In this document: piece by piece, positions 25,927 to 34,031 of the stretch
Position numbering within the stretch: the stretch's first letter is position 1
Layout: every line of letters starts with the position of its first letter
Origin: Candidatus Syntropharchaeum butanivorans
Lineage (GTDB): Archaea; Halobacteriota; Syntropharchaeia; Syntropharchaeales; Syntropharchaeaceae
NCBI GenBank assembly: GCA_001766825.1
Contig: LYOR01000010.1
Span: 1-49,582, forward strand
Length of the DNA stretch: 49,582 nt
Direction: 5' to 3'
The notes under the pieces: generated by a model
The model's input: the letters and a program-made list of their open reading frames with translations, nothing else
Database searches by the model: none
Told to the model about the DNA's origin: nothing
Position numbers and translations under genes: made by a program

Positions 25927-27050
25927 TGATCGGTCTTGTATTTCATGGGCCAGAGGTGATCGACTCGGGAGAGGCAGAGGATGCATTATCGCTTATTTCT
26001 TCTATTACTCCTCATTTCAGGGCATATCTTGGGGGAATAAGTGGTAAAACTGCGGTAATTGATGCAGGACTGACCGATGTGATCGATATAACGAGGCACA
26101 AACTACCAAGTGAGCTTATCAGAGAGCTGATCACAGAAGGATGTGAGTTCATCCTCCTCTTAAATCATGCAAAAACGAGGGAGAGTGGCCTTGCGCTCGG
26201 GAACGAGATATTCAGGCGGGTTTCATCCCTGGTAGAGGGGAGTTTCTCCCTGGTTCAGATCGATTATAACGGGTTTATCGTCCCGTGGAAGGTGGAAATG
26301 GAGCATATTAAAATCTACAGGCAGATACTTGGTGCTTTTGGATTTGAAGAGCTTGCTCCACCTTCAGGAAAGGAGAAGATAAGCAAGGTTGGTAACACCA
26401 TCAGAAGACGGGTTGAGGGGGTAAGACCGGGTGAGAAGATACTCGTTGATGGTGTTGTTATCGGGATTGCTGAGCGTGAAGATGTTTTTATCATCGAGGA
26501 GGATGGAAGGATTGTGGGAATTGAGGGGGGACGTGTCATCGAAGAGAACCTCTTGAAGCTCGATTCAGGCATCCTTGAAGATGCGTTGATAAAATCTGTC
26601 AGGTTCTTCAGGGAGCATCCACCCCGCATCAAGGGCTCTCTCAGGAGGGATGTTAAGAACAAGCGAGTTGCCCTGTTATTCAAGGCTGACCGGGTCTTCG
26701 AGGTGCTTGATGATGTGGGGGGAGTTGTTACGATCGGAGATGACACTACCTCGATCGTCGGTGACATCTCGAGAAGGTTCGGTGTGCCGATTATAGGCAT
26801 CACAGACGGGGACCTTGATGGGTTGATCCGGGAGATTGGATCCGGGAAAATGGAGGAATTTGAGAGGATTGCGCCGGGTAACTCTCTCATCATACGGGTT
26901 CAGCCTGAGCGTGACGATATGATAGGATGGCGCATCAGAGAGGAGATATTTGGGGGGAAGGATGTGATCGAGATAGATCTCGATAGCTTAAAGAAACGGG
27001 TGCGTGATATCGTCAAAGATGACCTCGTCTGGATGGTGGAGGTTAATTGA
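25926..27050 (+). CDS. DUF2117 protein of methanogen-type archaea
   Basis: A 374-residue protein starting MIGLVFHGPEVIDSG, the hallmark of DUF2117 proteins, which are conserved mainly in methanogens and relatives and have no known function. Later segments VDGVVIGIAEREDVFIIEEDGRIVGIEGG and VVTIGDDTTSIVGDISRRFGVPIIGITDGDLDGLI look like nucleotide/regulatory folds. The start overlaps the hdrA stop by 1 nt, so it is the last gene of the FrhB/HdrA operon and may assist that complex. Confidence 0.82.
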   Translation: MIGLVFHGPEVIDSGEAEDALSLISSITPHFRAYLGGISGKTAVIDAGLTDVIDITRHKLPSELIRELITEGCEFILLLNHAKTRESGLALGNEIFRRVSSLVEGSFSLVQIDYNGFIVPWKVEMEHIKIYRQILGAFGFEELAPPSGKEKISKVGNTIRRRVEGVRPGEKILVDGVVIGIAEREDVFIIEEDGRIVGIEGGRVIEENLLKLDSGILEDALIKSVRFFREHPPRIKGSLRRDVKNKRVALLFKADRVFEVLDDVGGVVTIGDDTTSIVGDISRRFGVPIIGITDGDLDGLIREIGSGKMEEFERIAPGNSLIIRVQPERDDMIGWRIREEIFGGKDVIEIDLDSLKKRVRDIVKDDLVWMVEVN

Positions 27051-27085
27051 GGATCCTTGAGCGGTTTCGTCGTGAATAGTGAATT

Positions 27086-27487
27086 TCACCCCCTTATCAA
27101 CGTATGAACTCTCATATCATCTGCTCTGAAGAACTCCTTTGAGAACTTTGCAACAAGCTCTGGATCATAGGGCTTACAGCTGAAGACATCAATATACCCA
27201 TTATTGGTTCTATCTACAAAATGAGCAGAAATCAAGGACGTCTCGATGAATTGAACAACTGAGTACCCCCCATTATCATTCTTCTCACCAAAATAGACGA
27301 TTTCCATCTCACCAAATGGCTTCATATCGATGAGGTCACATAGCTCATCGATATATCGTTTTATCATCTCTGGATCTCTGATAAGCTGAGGATCGCATCC
27401 ATGAAGGTCAATACTCGTTGAGAGACCCCATGCGCCACCCTCGGTAAATGCTGCATCTACATCACCGAGTTTGAGTACCTCAACCAT
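27086..27487 (-). CDS. S-adenosylmethionine decarboxylase-like (SpeD) protein with altered cleavage site
   Basis: About 133 residues aligning with SpeD over STSIDLHGCD...GGYSVVQFIETSLISAHF...GYIDVFSCKPYDPELVAKFSKEFF. Classical SpeD has E-S-H at the self-cleavage site, where Ser becomes the pyruvoyl group; here the residues are E-T-S. The processing Cys in FSCK is kept. It may be a non-polyamine paralogue. The ATG at 27487 is preferred because a TATA-like GGTTTATAG lies about 25 nt before it, consistent with a leaderless message. A strong hairpin lies upstream. Confidence 0.65.
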   Translation of the reverse strand: MVEVLKLGDVDAAFTEGGAWGLSTSIDLHGCDPQLIRDPEMIKRYIDELCDLIDMKPFGEMEIVYFGEKNDNGGYSVVQFIETSLISAHFVDRTNNGYIDVFSCKPYDPELVAKFSKEFFRADDMRVHTLIRG

Positions 27488-27533
27488 ACAAACCCTAATC
27501 GCCACCAGAGACTATAAACCTTTTCAGGGGGTT

Positions 27534-27570
27534 TCACCCCGGGTTCTCGCCACGATCGGACCCGGGGTGA
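27534..27570. repeat. 11-bp perfect hairpin upstream of the SpeD-like gene
   Basis: TCACCCCGGGT (27534-27544) and ACCCGGGGTGA (27560-27570) are exact complements around a 15-nt loop. Placed 47-83 nt upstream of the SpeD-like start on the other strand, ahead of its TATA-like box. Confidence 0.6.
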
Positions 27571-27860
27571 TGGGACCTCAGAACTCCTTAAAGGTTAGAG
27601 AGAATTTTGGTTTATCCTCCTCACACAGGCCAAAATCTAAAACCAGCCCCTCTCAATTTTTCAGAAAGCCTGCGGTGAAGATGATATTCACCGCATTTTC
27701 CTTCAATCTCTATCATATCACCACGATAAAACGCCGGGAGGCTACTTAGCGTAAGCCATCGTCAGATTCCAGATCAGGAAGGGAAAAACAGGTGTGATGG
27801 AGGGGGATTGAGGAGGGGATCCCGTCTCAGTGGCACTTATTATTCATGAGATGGTCTGGT
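27571..27860. other. Intergenic region, no gene seen
   Basis: No convincing reading frame. It contains one further hairpin (27671-27695) followed by a short T run, and otherwise short scraps leading into transposase remnants. Confidence 0.5.
27671..27699 (+). terminator. Hairpin followed by T run
   Basis: TGCGGTGA (27671-27678) and TCACCGCA (27688-27695) form an 8-bp stem with a 9-nt loop, followed by TTTT. It resembles an intrinsic terminator on the plus strand. The nearest plus-strand gene ends 620 nt upstream, so the assignment is weak. Confidence 0.35.
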
Positions 27861-28290
27861 TCAGGTTTTGACCGGTGTGGGGAGGGGTAAATCAAAGTTC
27901 TCTCCAGATTGTCTGTGAGATGGTGATTCAGTAAAACGATTGATTTCATCTCTTGAATCCCTGTAGCTCATCTTTACAGCTGAGTCAACCGATATTGCTT
28001 TGATATCTGATTGATAGTTTCCAGGTTCGAATTCAACTATGCTGTATAAGGGTATTCCTTTACCTCTGATTCTTGTCAGACTGAGGATTACTTCCAGCAG
28101 TGTTACAATTTTTCTTCTTCTTTTCCGTTTCTTAATGACTTTGCTCTTTCATATCTCTTTCCACAGTACTTTTCCACCTCCATTTCATTTATCTGTTCCA
28201 GAATGTGCTTTAGAATCATCTTCACACAGGGTGGGGTTGTATCCCTGCCCTTAAAAGTTTCCACCACAACTGTTACGGGGCCAACCCTTT
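27861..28290 (-). pseudogene. Transposase remnant, ISH6-like N-terminal part (frameshifted)
   Basis: Two minus-strand frames join into one sequence: KMILKHILEQINEMEVEKYCGKRYERAK, then after a one-base shift KIVTLLEVILSLTRIRGKGIPLYSIVEFE, ending SVDSAVKMSYRDSRDEINRF before a stop at 27861. The pattern of an N-terminal CGxRY element, a beta strand and MSYRD resembles archaeal ISH6-type transposases; the family is tentative. Its upstream part is replaced by the end of an IS630 remnant. Confidence 0.55.
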
Positions 28291-29215
28291 GCATTCCGAT
28301 CTTCTGTCCAGGCTTTGATCTCACTCCTAAGAGCTTCTATATCCCCTACCTCTGATCCAGACACTGTTTTGATAAAGCTGAGAACTCTATCTCCGCCATG
28401 TTCAACCAGCTTGCCTTCTTTGGAGTGTAGTGGAATTCAAACTTCTCGCAGAGTTTTTTCGCCTCTTCTGGTTCAAATCTCTCATAGAAGGAACAATAGG
28501 TGTGAGTGTTGAGATTATCCTGAAGAACCCTTATGATTTCAGCTTCAGGATATCTATCTGCAACATTTTTCATGAATTCTGCATAATCTTCCTTAGTTCT
28601 TCTCTCCCTCACCTCTATATAACGCCAGCCTCTAAGATCAAAGCAATGAATATACAGCATACTCCCCTCCGTTTGTAGTGGTAATCCTGTCTTCCAGAGG
28701 CTGGAAGGGTCTTTCATCAACGGATATTACAGGTTTCTTAAAATCATAGGGCTCTTCATACAGATCAAGGATATCTTCCATCCTTGCGATAAACTCACCA
28801 CAATCTTCCCTATGCACCACTGTTTCCCAAGCCATAGCTTAATTTCGTTTTTTTAGTTTTTCTTACCGTCTCACGAGATGTCGAATCAACGATTCCGAGT
28901 TCTACGAGTTATCTGCCAGGAGTCTTATAGTCCACCTTCCATATCCTTCTGGAGGATCGCTGCATGCAATTGCCGTTAGCATTGCCTCATCTCTTCCTGT
29001 AAGCTTTGGTTTTTTACCGGGATGGGGTTTCTCGTTCAATGTCCTAATCTATCCTCGACAAAGCGCTCTCTTGTCTTATGCTACTGTTCTCATGCAAACT
29101 CCTAAAGCTTCTGAGATCTCTTTATCCGTCTTTCCTGGTTCCTTTTCACTTTCATCTGCAAGCAGTAGAATTCTTGCTCTGGTTATTCTTCGGCTTTATT
29201 CCGGCTGGAAGTGAA
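28281..29215 (-). pseudogene. IS630-family transposase, broken by several frameshifts
   Basis: The catalytic triad of the Tc1/mariner-like IS630 family is visible. SVDERPFQ gives the first Asp, VLQDNLNTH the second, and WLNMAEIEFSALSKQCLDQR the Glu. The N-terminal HTH survives as RARILLLADESEKEPGKTDKEISEALGV in another frame near 29100-29190. Stops and shifts fall around 28330, 28680, 28840 and 29060-29090. It ends DIEALRSEIKAWTEDRNAKGW, directly against the ISH6-like fragment. Confidence 0.75.
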
Positions 29216-29325
29216 TTTTATGGATTTTATGGTGTGCTTTCAGAATTTGAGAGAAGAATGAGTGTAAATACGCAAAATACCCGTTCAAGTTTGTATAGTA
29301 GAGTTAAAAGATTGATATCCCACCT

Positions 29326-29898
29326 CTACCCCAAAACCACCACATAAAGTGGCGTATCTGGCTCAGGAGGGTCCCTTGTGCTTCCATACTGGATACGCTC
29401 ATTCTCATAGCCCAGGTTCTCAAGCACTACCACAGGGAGTTCATACCCGGCCTCAAGGAGCATCTCTGAGATCTCAACAGACCCGAACCTCCCGGGATCT
29501 GGTAGAATAAAAAGACGCCTGCCTCGCCCAAGCTCATCCAGAATGCGCTTTTTCGATCCCTCGAGATCCCGCCCATGTGTGGTTACTGCCGTAATTGAGG
29601 TAAGATCGATCCCAAGCCTTGCACATGCAAGCTGGAGCGATGAAATTCCGGGAATAACCTCACCCTTCAGATGTGTACCAAGCCCTGATAGCATCGGATC
29701 CCCGGTTGAGAGTACAACAGCCTCATCCGGTATCTCATCAAGCCTTTTGAAGTCTATCTCACGAGTTTCACACCTTATCCAGTGAGACGCAATCTCAATA
29801 GCCCTCTTTGACCCGTATATTACCTTTGCACGCTTTATCTCACGGATCGCCTCTTCCGTGAGCATCCCCGGTGCTGCACCAACCCCCACAATCTTCAT
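29326..29898 (-). CDS. cbiE: Cobalt-precorrin-7 (C5)-methyltransferase
   Basis: SAM-dependent methyltransferase of the anaerobic corrin ring pathway. MKIVGVGAAPGMLTEEAI is the SUMT-family start, STGDPMLSGLG the DxMxxG-type active loop, and PGISSLQLACARLGI the typical family segment. At 190 residues it is a stand-alone CbiE, with no fused CbiT. The start overlaps the cbiD stop by 4 nt. Confidence 0.9.
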   Translation of the reverse strand: MKIVGVGAAPGMLTEEAIREIKRAKVIYGSKRAIEIASHWIRCETREIDFKRLDEIPDEAVVLSTGDPMLSGLGTHLKGEVIPGISSLQLACARLGIDLTSITAVTTHGRDLEGSKKRILDELGRGRRLFILPDPGRFGSVEISEMLLEAGYELPVVVLENLGYENERIQYGSTRDPPEPDTPLYVVVLG

Positions 29899-30890
29899 CT
29901 AACATCCCTCAGAATACTCCCATCGAAGTTGAAGAGCAGAACCCTCAGATGCGGATGTCGCTTTTTTATTCTTCGAATCGCATCATCAACCGCTTCATCA
30001 TCAGGGTTCTCCAGGACCATTGCTCTAACAGTCCTGAAGCCGGTTGATTTGAGAATATCCGGGTTACCCCACCTTAGAATAAGCCCTGGAAGTCCACAGA
30101 GAACAAGCTCCTCCACCTTGTCCTCAACCTCCCTGATGATATCAAACCGGCTACCTATTACAACAACCTCATGGTCTTTGAGTAGCTCACGTGCAAAGTT
30201 TGCACCACGTCTTCCTGTTGTAAGTGCAACCTTTGATGATCTCTCGATCACAAGCTTCACCATCTCTTCAAGGTGTTCATTCCATGGCTCGACAAACCCG
30301 GTTGTTCCAAGGATAGATATACCCCCGTGTATCCCGTACTCAGGGTTAAGTGTCTCTTTTGCAACCTCCTCACCATTCACAACCTCAATCTCAACTTCAA
30401 CACCCTGCTCACCGATTGCATCAAGCGCTTCACGTACAGCTCTTCTGATAAACTCCATCGGTATAGGGTTTATCGCAGGCCTTCCATCCTCAAACCTGCC
30501 GATGCCCCTTCCGGCCTTTATGGCAATACCCTCATCAGAGAGCCTCGCAGTTGCCATGATCTCAATCCCATCTGTCACGTCAAACTCGTGATCTCCGGCG
30601 TATTTAACCGCTCTTCCAACTCCATTTGCCGATTCGACCAGCAGCTCAACCCTGATTCCTATAGGGGTCATCACAGATACTCTATCAACTCTTTTGCTTA
30701 TTGATAAGACCGCGGCTTTTGAAGCAGCAGATGCTGTCGTTCCTGTGGAAAAACCCCGCCTTAAAACTTTCCCATCCGGGAGAAGGATTAACCTTCCACT
30801 TTCAATACCTTCTTTAAGCTCATTTCTGGGGATTGAAGACCTTTTAATCCATTCTTCAGGGATTTCTCGGCCATTGATTGGATCAAACAT
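29895..30890 (-). CDS. cbiD: Cobalt-precorrin-5B (C1)-methyltransferase
   Basis: Methylates C1 in ring contraction of anaerobic B12 synthesis. RRGFSTGTTASAASKAAVL is the family signature (about residues 44-62); VTDGIEIMATA, GRGIGRFEDG and EPWNEHLEEM continue the match. The 40-residue N-terminus before the motif is somewhat longer than in many homologues. Expressed divergently from the cobalt uptake operon, with which it shares the intergenic promoter region. Confidence 0.92.
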   Translation of the reverse strand: MFDPINGREIPEEWIKRSSIPRNELKEGIESGRLILLPDGKVLRRGFSTGTTASAASKAAVLSISKRVDRVSVMTPIGIRVELLVESANGVGRAVKYAGDHEFDVTDGIEIMATARLSDEGIAIKAGRGIGRFEDGRPAINPIPMEFIRRAVREALDAIGEQGVEVEIEVVNGEEVAKETLNPEYGIHGGISILGTTGFVEPWNEHLEEMVKLVIERSSKVALTTGRRGANFARELLKDHEVVVIGSRFDIIREVEDKVEELVLCGLPGLILRWGNPDILKSTGFRTVRAMVLENPDDEAVDDAIRRIKKRHPHLRVLLFNFDGSILRDVR

Positions 30891-30959
30891 CTCAAGATAG
30901 GTCTATGTTGATATTCATAACCCTTTTGCCGTTCGTATGATCCATGCTACTAAACCAAA

Positions 30960-30972
30960 ACTTATATATATC
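30960..30972 (+). promoter_or_regulatory. TATA box of the cobalt transport operon
   Basis: ACTTATATATATC, 55-68 nt before the cbiM ATG, followed by an AT-rich leader and GGAGTTGATAGG before the ATG. No conserved cobalamin riboswitch box is recognised. Confidence 0.5.
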
Positions 30973-31027
30973 AAATGACTTAAAGACAAATCGTTGAGTT
31001 TATATCAAGTAAATTGGAGTTGATAGG

Positions 31028-31687
31028 ATGCACATCTCAGATGGAATACTGAGTACCCAGTGGTGTATCGTGTGGTACGCGGTTGCCCTCGTCTTTATAG
31101 CCCTTGGCATCCGCGAGATTAAACGAAGAACAGAGGAAACCCCGTCATACATGCCGCTTCTTGCGCTTATGGGCGCTGCGATCTTTGTGATTGCGGTCTG
31201 GCATATCCCGGTTCCCGTTACAGGTTCGTGCTCTCATCCAATCGGGACACCGATGTCAGCGATTGTCGTTGGCCCGTTTGCAACCGTTGTTCTGAGTGCG
31301 ATTGCGCTCATCTTCCATGCGTTTCTTGCACACGGGGGGATCACGACCCTTGGAGCGAACACGGTATCGATGGGGATTGTGGGAACGTTCACAGGTTATG
31401 GAACATACGTTCTTCTGAGAAGAGCCAATCTCTCGGTCTGGATTGCAGCAGGTATGGCAGGGTTTGTAGGGGATATCCTTTGCTATCTCACAACCGCGAT
31501 GGAGCTTGCACTCTCGATAAATCCAGGTTCGGTTCTCTATCACTGGGGGCTATACTCGCTTGGATTTGTCCCGACACAGCTGCCGCTTGCAGTCGCTGAG
31601 TTCATATTCACCGCAGCGATCGTGAAGTACATCGCAGATACAAGACCTGATATTATTGCAAAGCTTGGAGGTGCTATAGATGGATAA
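31028..31687 (+). CDS. cbiM: Cobalt ECF transporter substrate-binding membrane component
   Basis: MHISDGILSTQW is the N-terminal metal-binding loop of CbiM/NikM, whose first residues coordinate Co or Ni. It has about seven helices, with GSCSHPIGTPM and HGGITTLGANTVSMGIVGTF conserved. At 219 residues it is normal. Co versus Ni specificity cannot be read from sequence alone; the neighbouring cbiD/cbiE favour cobalt. Confidence 0.93.
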   Translation: MHISDGILSTQWCIVWYAVALVFIALGIREIKRRTEETPSYMPLLALMGAAIFVIAVWHIPVPVTGSCSHPIGTPMSAIVVGPFATVVLSAIALIFHAFLAHGGITTLGANTVSMGIVGTFTGYGTYVLLRRANLSVWIAAGMAGFVGDILCYLTTAMELALSINPGSVLYHWGLYSLGFVPTQLPLAVAEFIFTAAIVKYIADTRPDIIAKLGGAIDG

Positions 31688-31973
31688 TTTTGTCAGAAAT
31701 TCCCTGATACTTCTTGTGGTCTGCACCGCTGTGATGTGTGTTGCCGCCTATGCGGGATACGCGTCAGGTGCCGGGATGGAGGGGACCGATGGCATTGTTG
31801 AGGAGCATGCAGCAAGCACAGGAGGGCTTGAAGCCGTAGATATTGTTCCAAATGTGGGAGCGTTTGGCGATATGGGCGAGTACGTCGGGTTCACACTTGC
31901 AGGGATCATCGCAGGGTTTATCTTCGGTTACTTCTGGATCGATATAAAGGAGGGTGGTGGTCAGCGTGCTTGA
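31680..31973 (+). CDS. CbiN-like transporter component
   Basis: A 97-residue protein with an N-terminal helix (ILLVVCTAVMCVAAYAGYASG), an extracytoplasmic loop and a C-terminal helix (VGFTLAGIIAGFIFGYFWI), the two-helix design of CbiN. It overlaps cbiM by 8 nt. The loop reads GTDGIVEEHA. Position and topology support CbiN, though the loop is less conserved. Confidence 0.8.
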   Translation: MDNFVRNSLILLVVCTAVMCVAAYAGYASGAGMEGTDGIVEEHAASTGGLEAVDIVPNVGAFGDMGEYVGFTLAGIIAGFIFGYFWIDIKEGGGQRA

Positions 31974-32073
31974 ATGGCTCTCAGGCGATCCCCTGAGTGG
32001 AATCGGAACAACGGTTGGCTTCTTCCTTTTTGCGATAATAGGGTATGAGATAAGGAAGCTAAGGAAGAGATGA
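31966..32073 (+). CDS. Small one-helix protein between cbiN and cbiQ
   Basis: A 35-residue frame starting GTG: MLEWLSGDPLSGIGTTVGFF then LFAIIGYEIRKLRKR. It has one hydrophobic helix with a basic C-terminal end. GGAGGGTGG lies about 9 nt before the start, it overlaps cbiN by 8 nt, and its TGA overlaps the cbiQ ATG (ATGA). The tight coupling argues it is translated. Function unknown, perhaps a small subunit of the ECF transporter. Confidence 0.55.
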   Translation: MLEWLSGDPLSGIGTTVGFFLFAIIGYEIRKLRKR

Positions 32074-32872
32074 GGGATTTTTCGGAACTGATAGAGGACC
32101 TCGACTTTGAGAGGCTGGTTGTAGATGAGACCGCGCTACACCGACTGGATCCAAGGATAAAGCTTCTTGGAGCCGTTGGACTTATATTTGCAGTCGTCTC
32201 GATGGTTCACCCCGGGACCCCACTCTTAATTTTTTTCTAACACTTATAGTCTCTGTTGCAATCGGAATACCACTGAATACAACGCTTAAAAGGCTTATAG
32301 CACCGCTTACAATAGCAATTGTCGTCTTTATCGTTGTCCTCCTCACGTACGGAGGTGAGGAGGTTGTGGCAGAATTTATGGGGGTTCAAATATACAAAAA
32401 CGGGCTTGACCTCGCTATCCTGATCTTTGCAAGGATAATTGCATCGGTATCCGTCCTCAACTTACTGATCGCAACAACGAGAATCCAGGATGCACTTGCA
32501 GCACTCAGATGGTTCAGAGTGCCCGCCATCTTCGTGGATCTTACCGGAATGATGATACGGTACGTCCATCTGCTCTCAAGGGAGGGCGTGAGAATGTACC
32601 GGGCACAGCAGACAAGATCCGGGTTCTCAAACCGACTCTCATACGTTACCAAGATGCATAACCTCGGGATGCTCGGTGGCGCACTTCTGCTTCGAGCATT
32701 CTCAAGGGGTGAACGCGTCTATCTTGCGATGCTCTCAAGGGGGTATCGGGCAGACTCAAGAATTGTCAGTGGATTTCGCCCAATCTCCCTGAAAGAAACT
32801 CTCTTGGGATCGTTCATCATCCTCTCATCGTTTCTTCTGGTTATTCTTGATCGGATGATGGGAGGGATATAG
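32070..32872 (+). pseudogene. cbiQ: ECF transporter transmembrane component CbiQ with a frameshift in a T run
   Basis: The first part runs MRDFSELIEDLDFERLVVDE...LDPRIKLLGAVGLIFAVVSM and hits a stop after seven Ts at 32230-32236. One extra T would continue smoothly as FFLTLIVSVAIGIPL... to the end, including the ATP-binding-subunit-contacting segment AFSRGERVYLAMLSRGY. The joined protein would be 267 residues, normal for CbiQ. Either a single-base sequencing or assembly error or a real lesion; neighbours are intact, so error is a strong option. Confidence 0.8.
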
Positions 32873-32873
32873 C

Positions 32874-34031
32874 GTGCACGCGATTGAGGTTTGCAATCTT
32901 TCATACTCGTATCCTGATGGGACACAGGCTCTTAAAGAGGTGAACCTGAGTGTGGAAGATGGCAAGAAGACTGCAATCCTTGGACCAAACGGATCAGGCA
33001 AATCAACACTCTTCTATCACCTCAACGGCATCTTTCTACCACAGACTGGTAGGGTCATCGTGAAAGGGAGGGAGATCACAAAGAAGAACCTCGACTGGAT
33101 CAGATCAACCGTTGGACTCGTATTTCAGAACCCTGATGATCAGCTATTTGCACCCACCGTGAAAGATGATGTCTCCTTCGGCCCGTCAAACCTCAGGCTT
33201 CCCGGGGAGGAGGTAGAAAAAAGGGTCGGAGAGTCCCTGGAGATCGTAGGAATGACCGGGTTTGAGAGAGTTCCCCCTCACCATCTGAGTACCGGGCAGA
33301 AGAAACGTGTTGCGATTGCAGGAATTCTCGCGATGGATCCTGAGATCCTCGTATTTGACGAACCTCTCTCAGGGCTTGACCCCCGGGGTCAGACAGAACT
33401 GATTGAGTTGCTTGATGAGTTGAATGCAGAAGGTAAAACTATTGTGGTCTCGACCCATGATGTGGATTTCGCGTCAGCGTGGGCTGATGAGATTTATCTG
33501 CTTCAGAGGGGGATGGTGTATGCCCGTGGACATCCTTCTGAGATATTTTCCAATGAAGATGTTGTCAGAGCGACTGATCTCAGGTTTCCGGTGGTTGTAA
33601 AGGTACACAAAGAGTTTGAGGCACATGGAATATACGAAAAAGTGGATAGAATTCCGCTATCAATTATCGACCTTGTTGAAAATCTGAACGGATCAGAGAA
33701 GAGAGAGAGTGGGAAGATATGGGTTGTAAGAATCCCCGGGATGAAAGAGGGCGGGGCTGATGCTGTAAATCTTGATGAACTCAAGAAGGTTCTGGATCTT
33801 GATCCTGATAAGACAGGTGCGATGGGTACAACTGCAAAGGCATGTGCGAAAATGCTCGGGATTGAGTCTGACTTTGAGAGCGATGTGATAGATTCTGCGA
33901 TATCTGAGGCGATTAGGGGAGGAAATGTCCTTGTGTTTGCCTCAGGTGGGATGAGTGATCTTGTTTCAAGACGGGTGGAGGAGTACAACAGAAAGAGTGG
34001 GAAAACTATAAGGTGGGAGAGGTTGATATAG
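32874..34031 (+). CDS. cbiO: Cobalt ECF transporter ATP-binding protein with C-terminal extension
   Basis: A 385-residue ATPase. Walker A GPNGSGKST (about 39-47), Q-loop VFQNPDDQLFAPTV, signature LSTGQKKRVAIAG, Walker B ILVFDEP, and the H-loop STHD are complete by residue 210. After about residue 265 a further domain of ~110 residues follows (GAMGTTAKACAKMLGIESDFESDVIDSAI...VLVFASGGMSDLV). It is longer than ordinary CbiO (about 270-290); similar tails occur in methanogen homologues. Start GTG. Confidence 0.92.
   Translation: MHAIEVCNLSYSYPDGTQALKEVNLSVEDGKKTAILGPNGSGKSTLFYHLNGIFLPQTGRVIVKGREITKKNLDWIRSTVGLVFQNPDDQLFAPTVKDDVSFGPSNLRLPGEEVEKRVGESLEIVGMTGFERVPPHHLSTGQKKRVAIAGILAMDPEILVFDEPLSGLDPRGQTELIELLDELNAEGKTIVVSTHDVDFASAWADEIYLLQRGMVYARGHPSEIFSNEDVVRATDLRFPVVVKVHKEFEAHGIYEKVDRIPLSIIDLVENLNGSEKRESGKIWVVRIPGMKEGGADAVNLDELKKVLDLDPDKTGAMGTTAKACAKMLGIESDFESDVIDSAISEAIRGGNVLVFASGGMSDLVSRRVEEYNRKSGKTIRWERLI

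Noticed and set aside
30891..31027. Cobalamin riboswitch before cbiM
   Set aside because: No recognisable B12-box-like conserved sequence in this 137-nt leader; a plain TATA promoter explains it.
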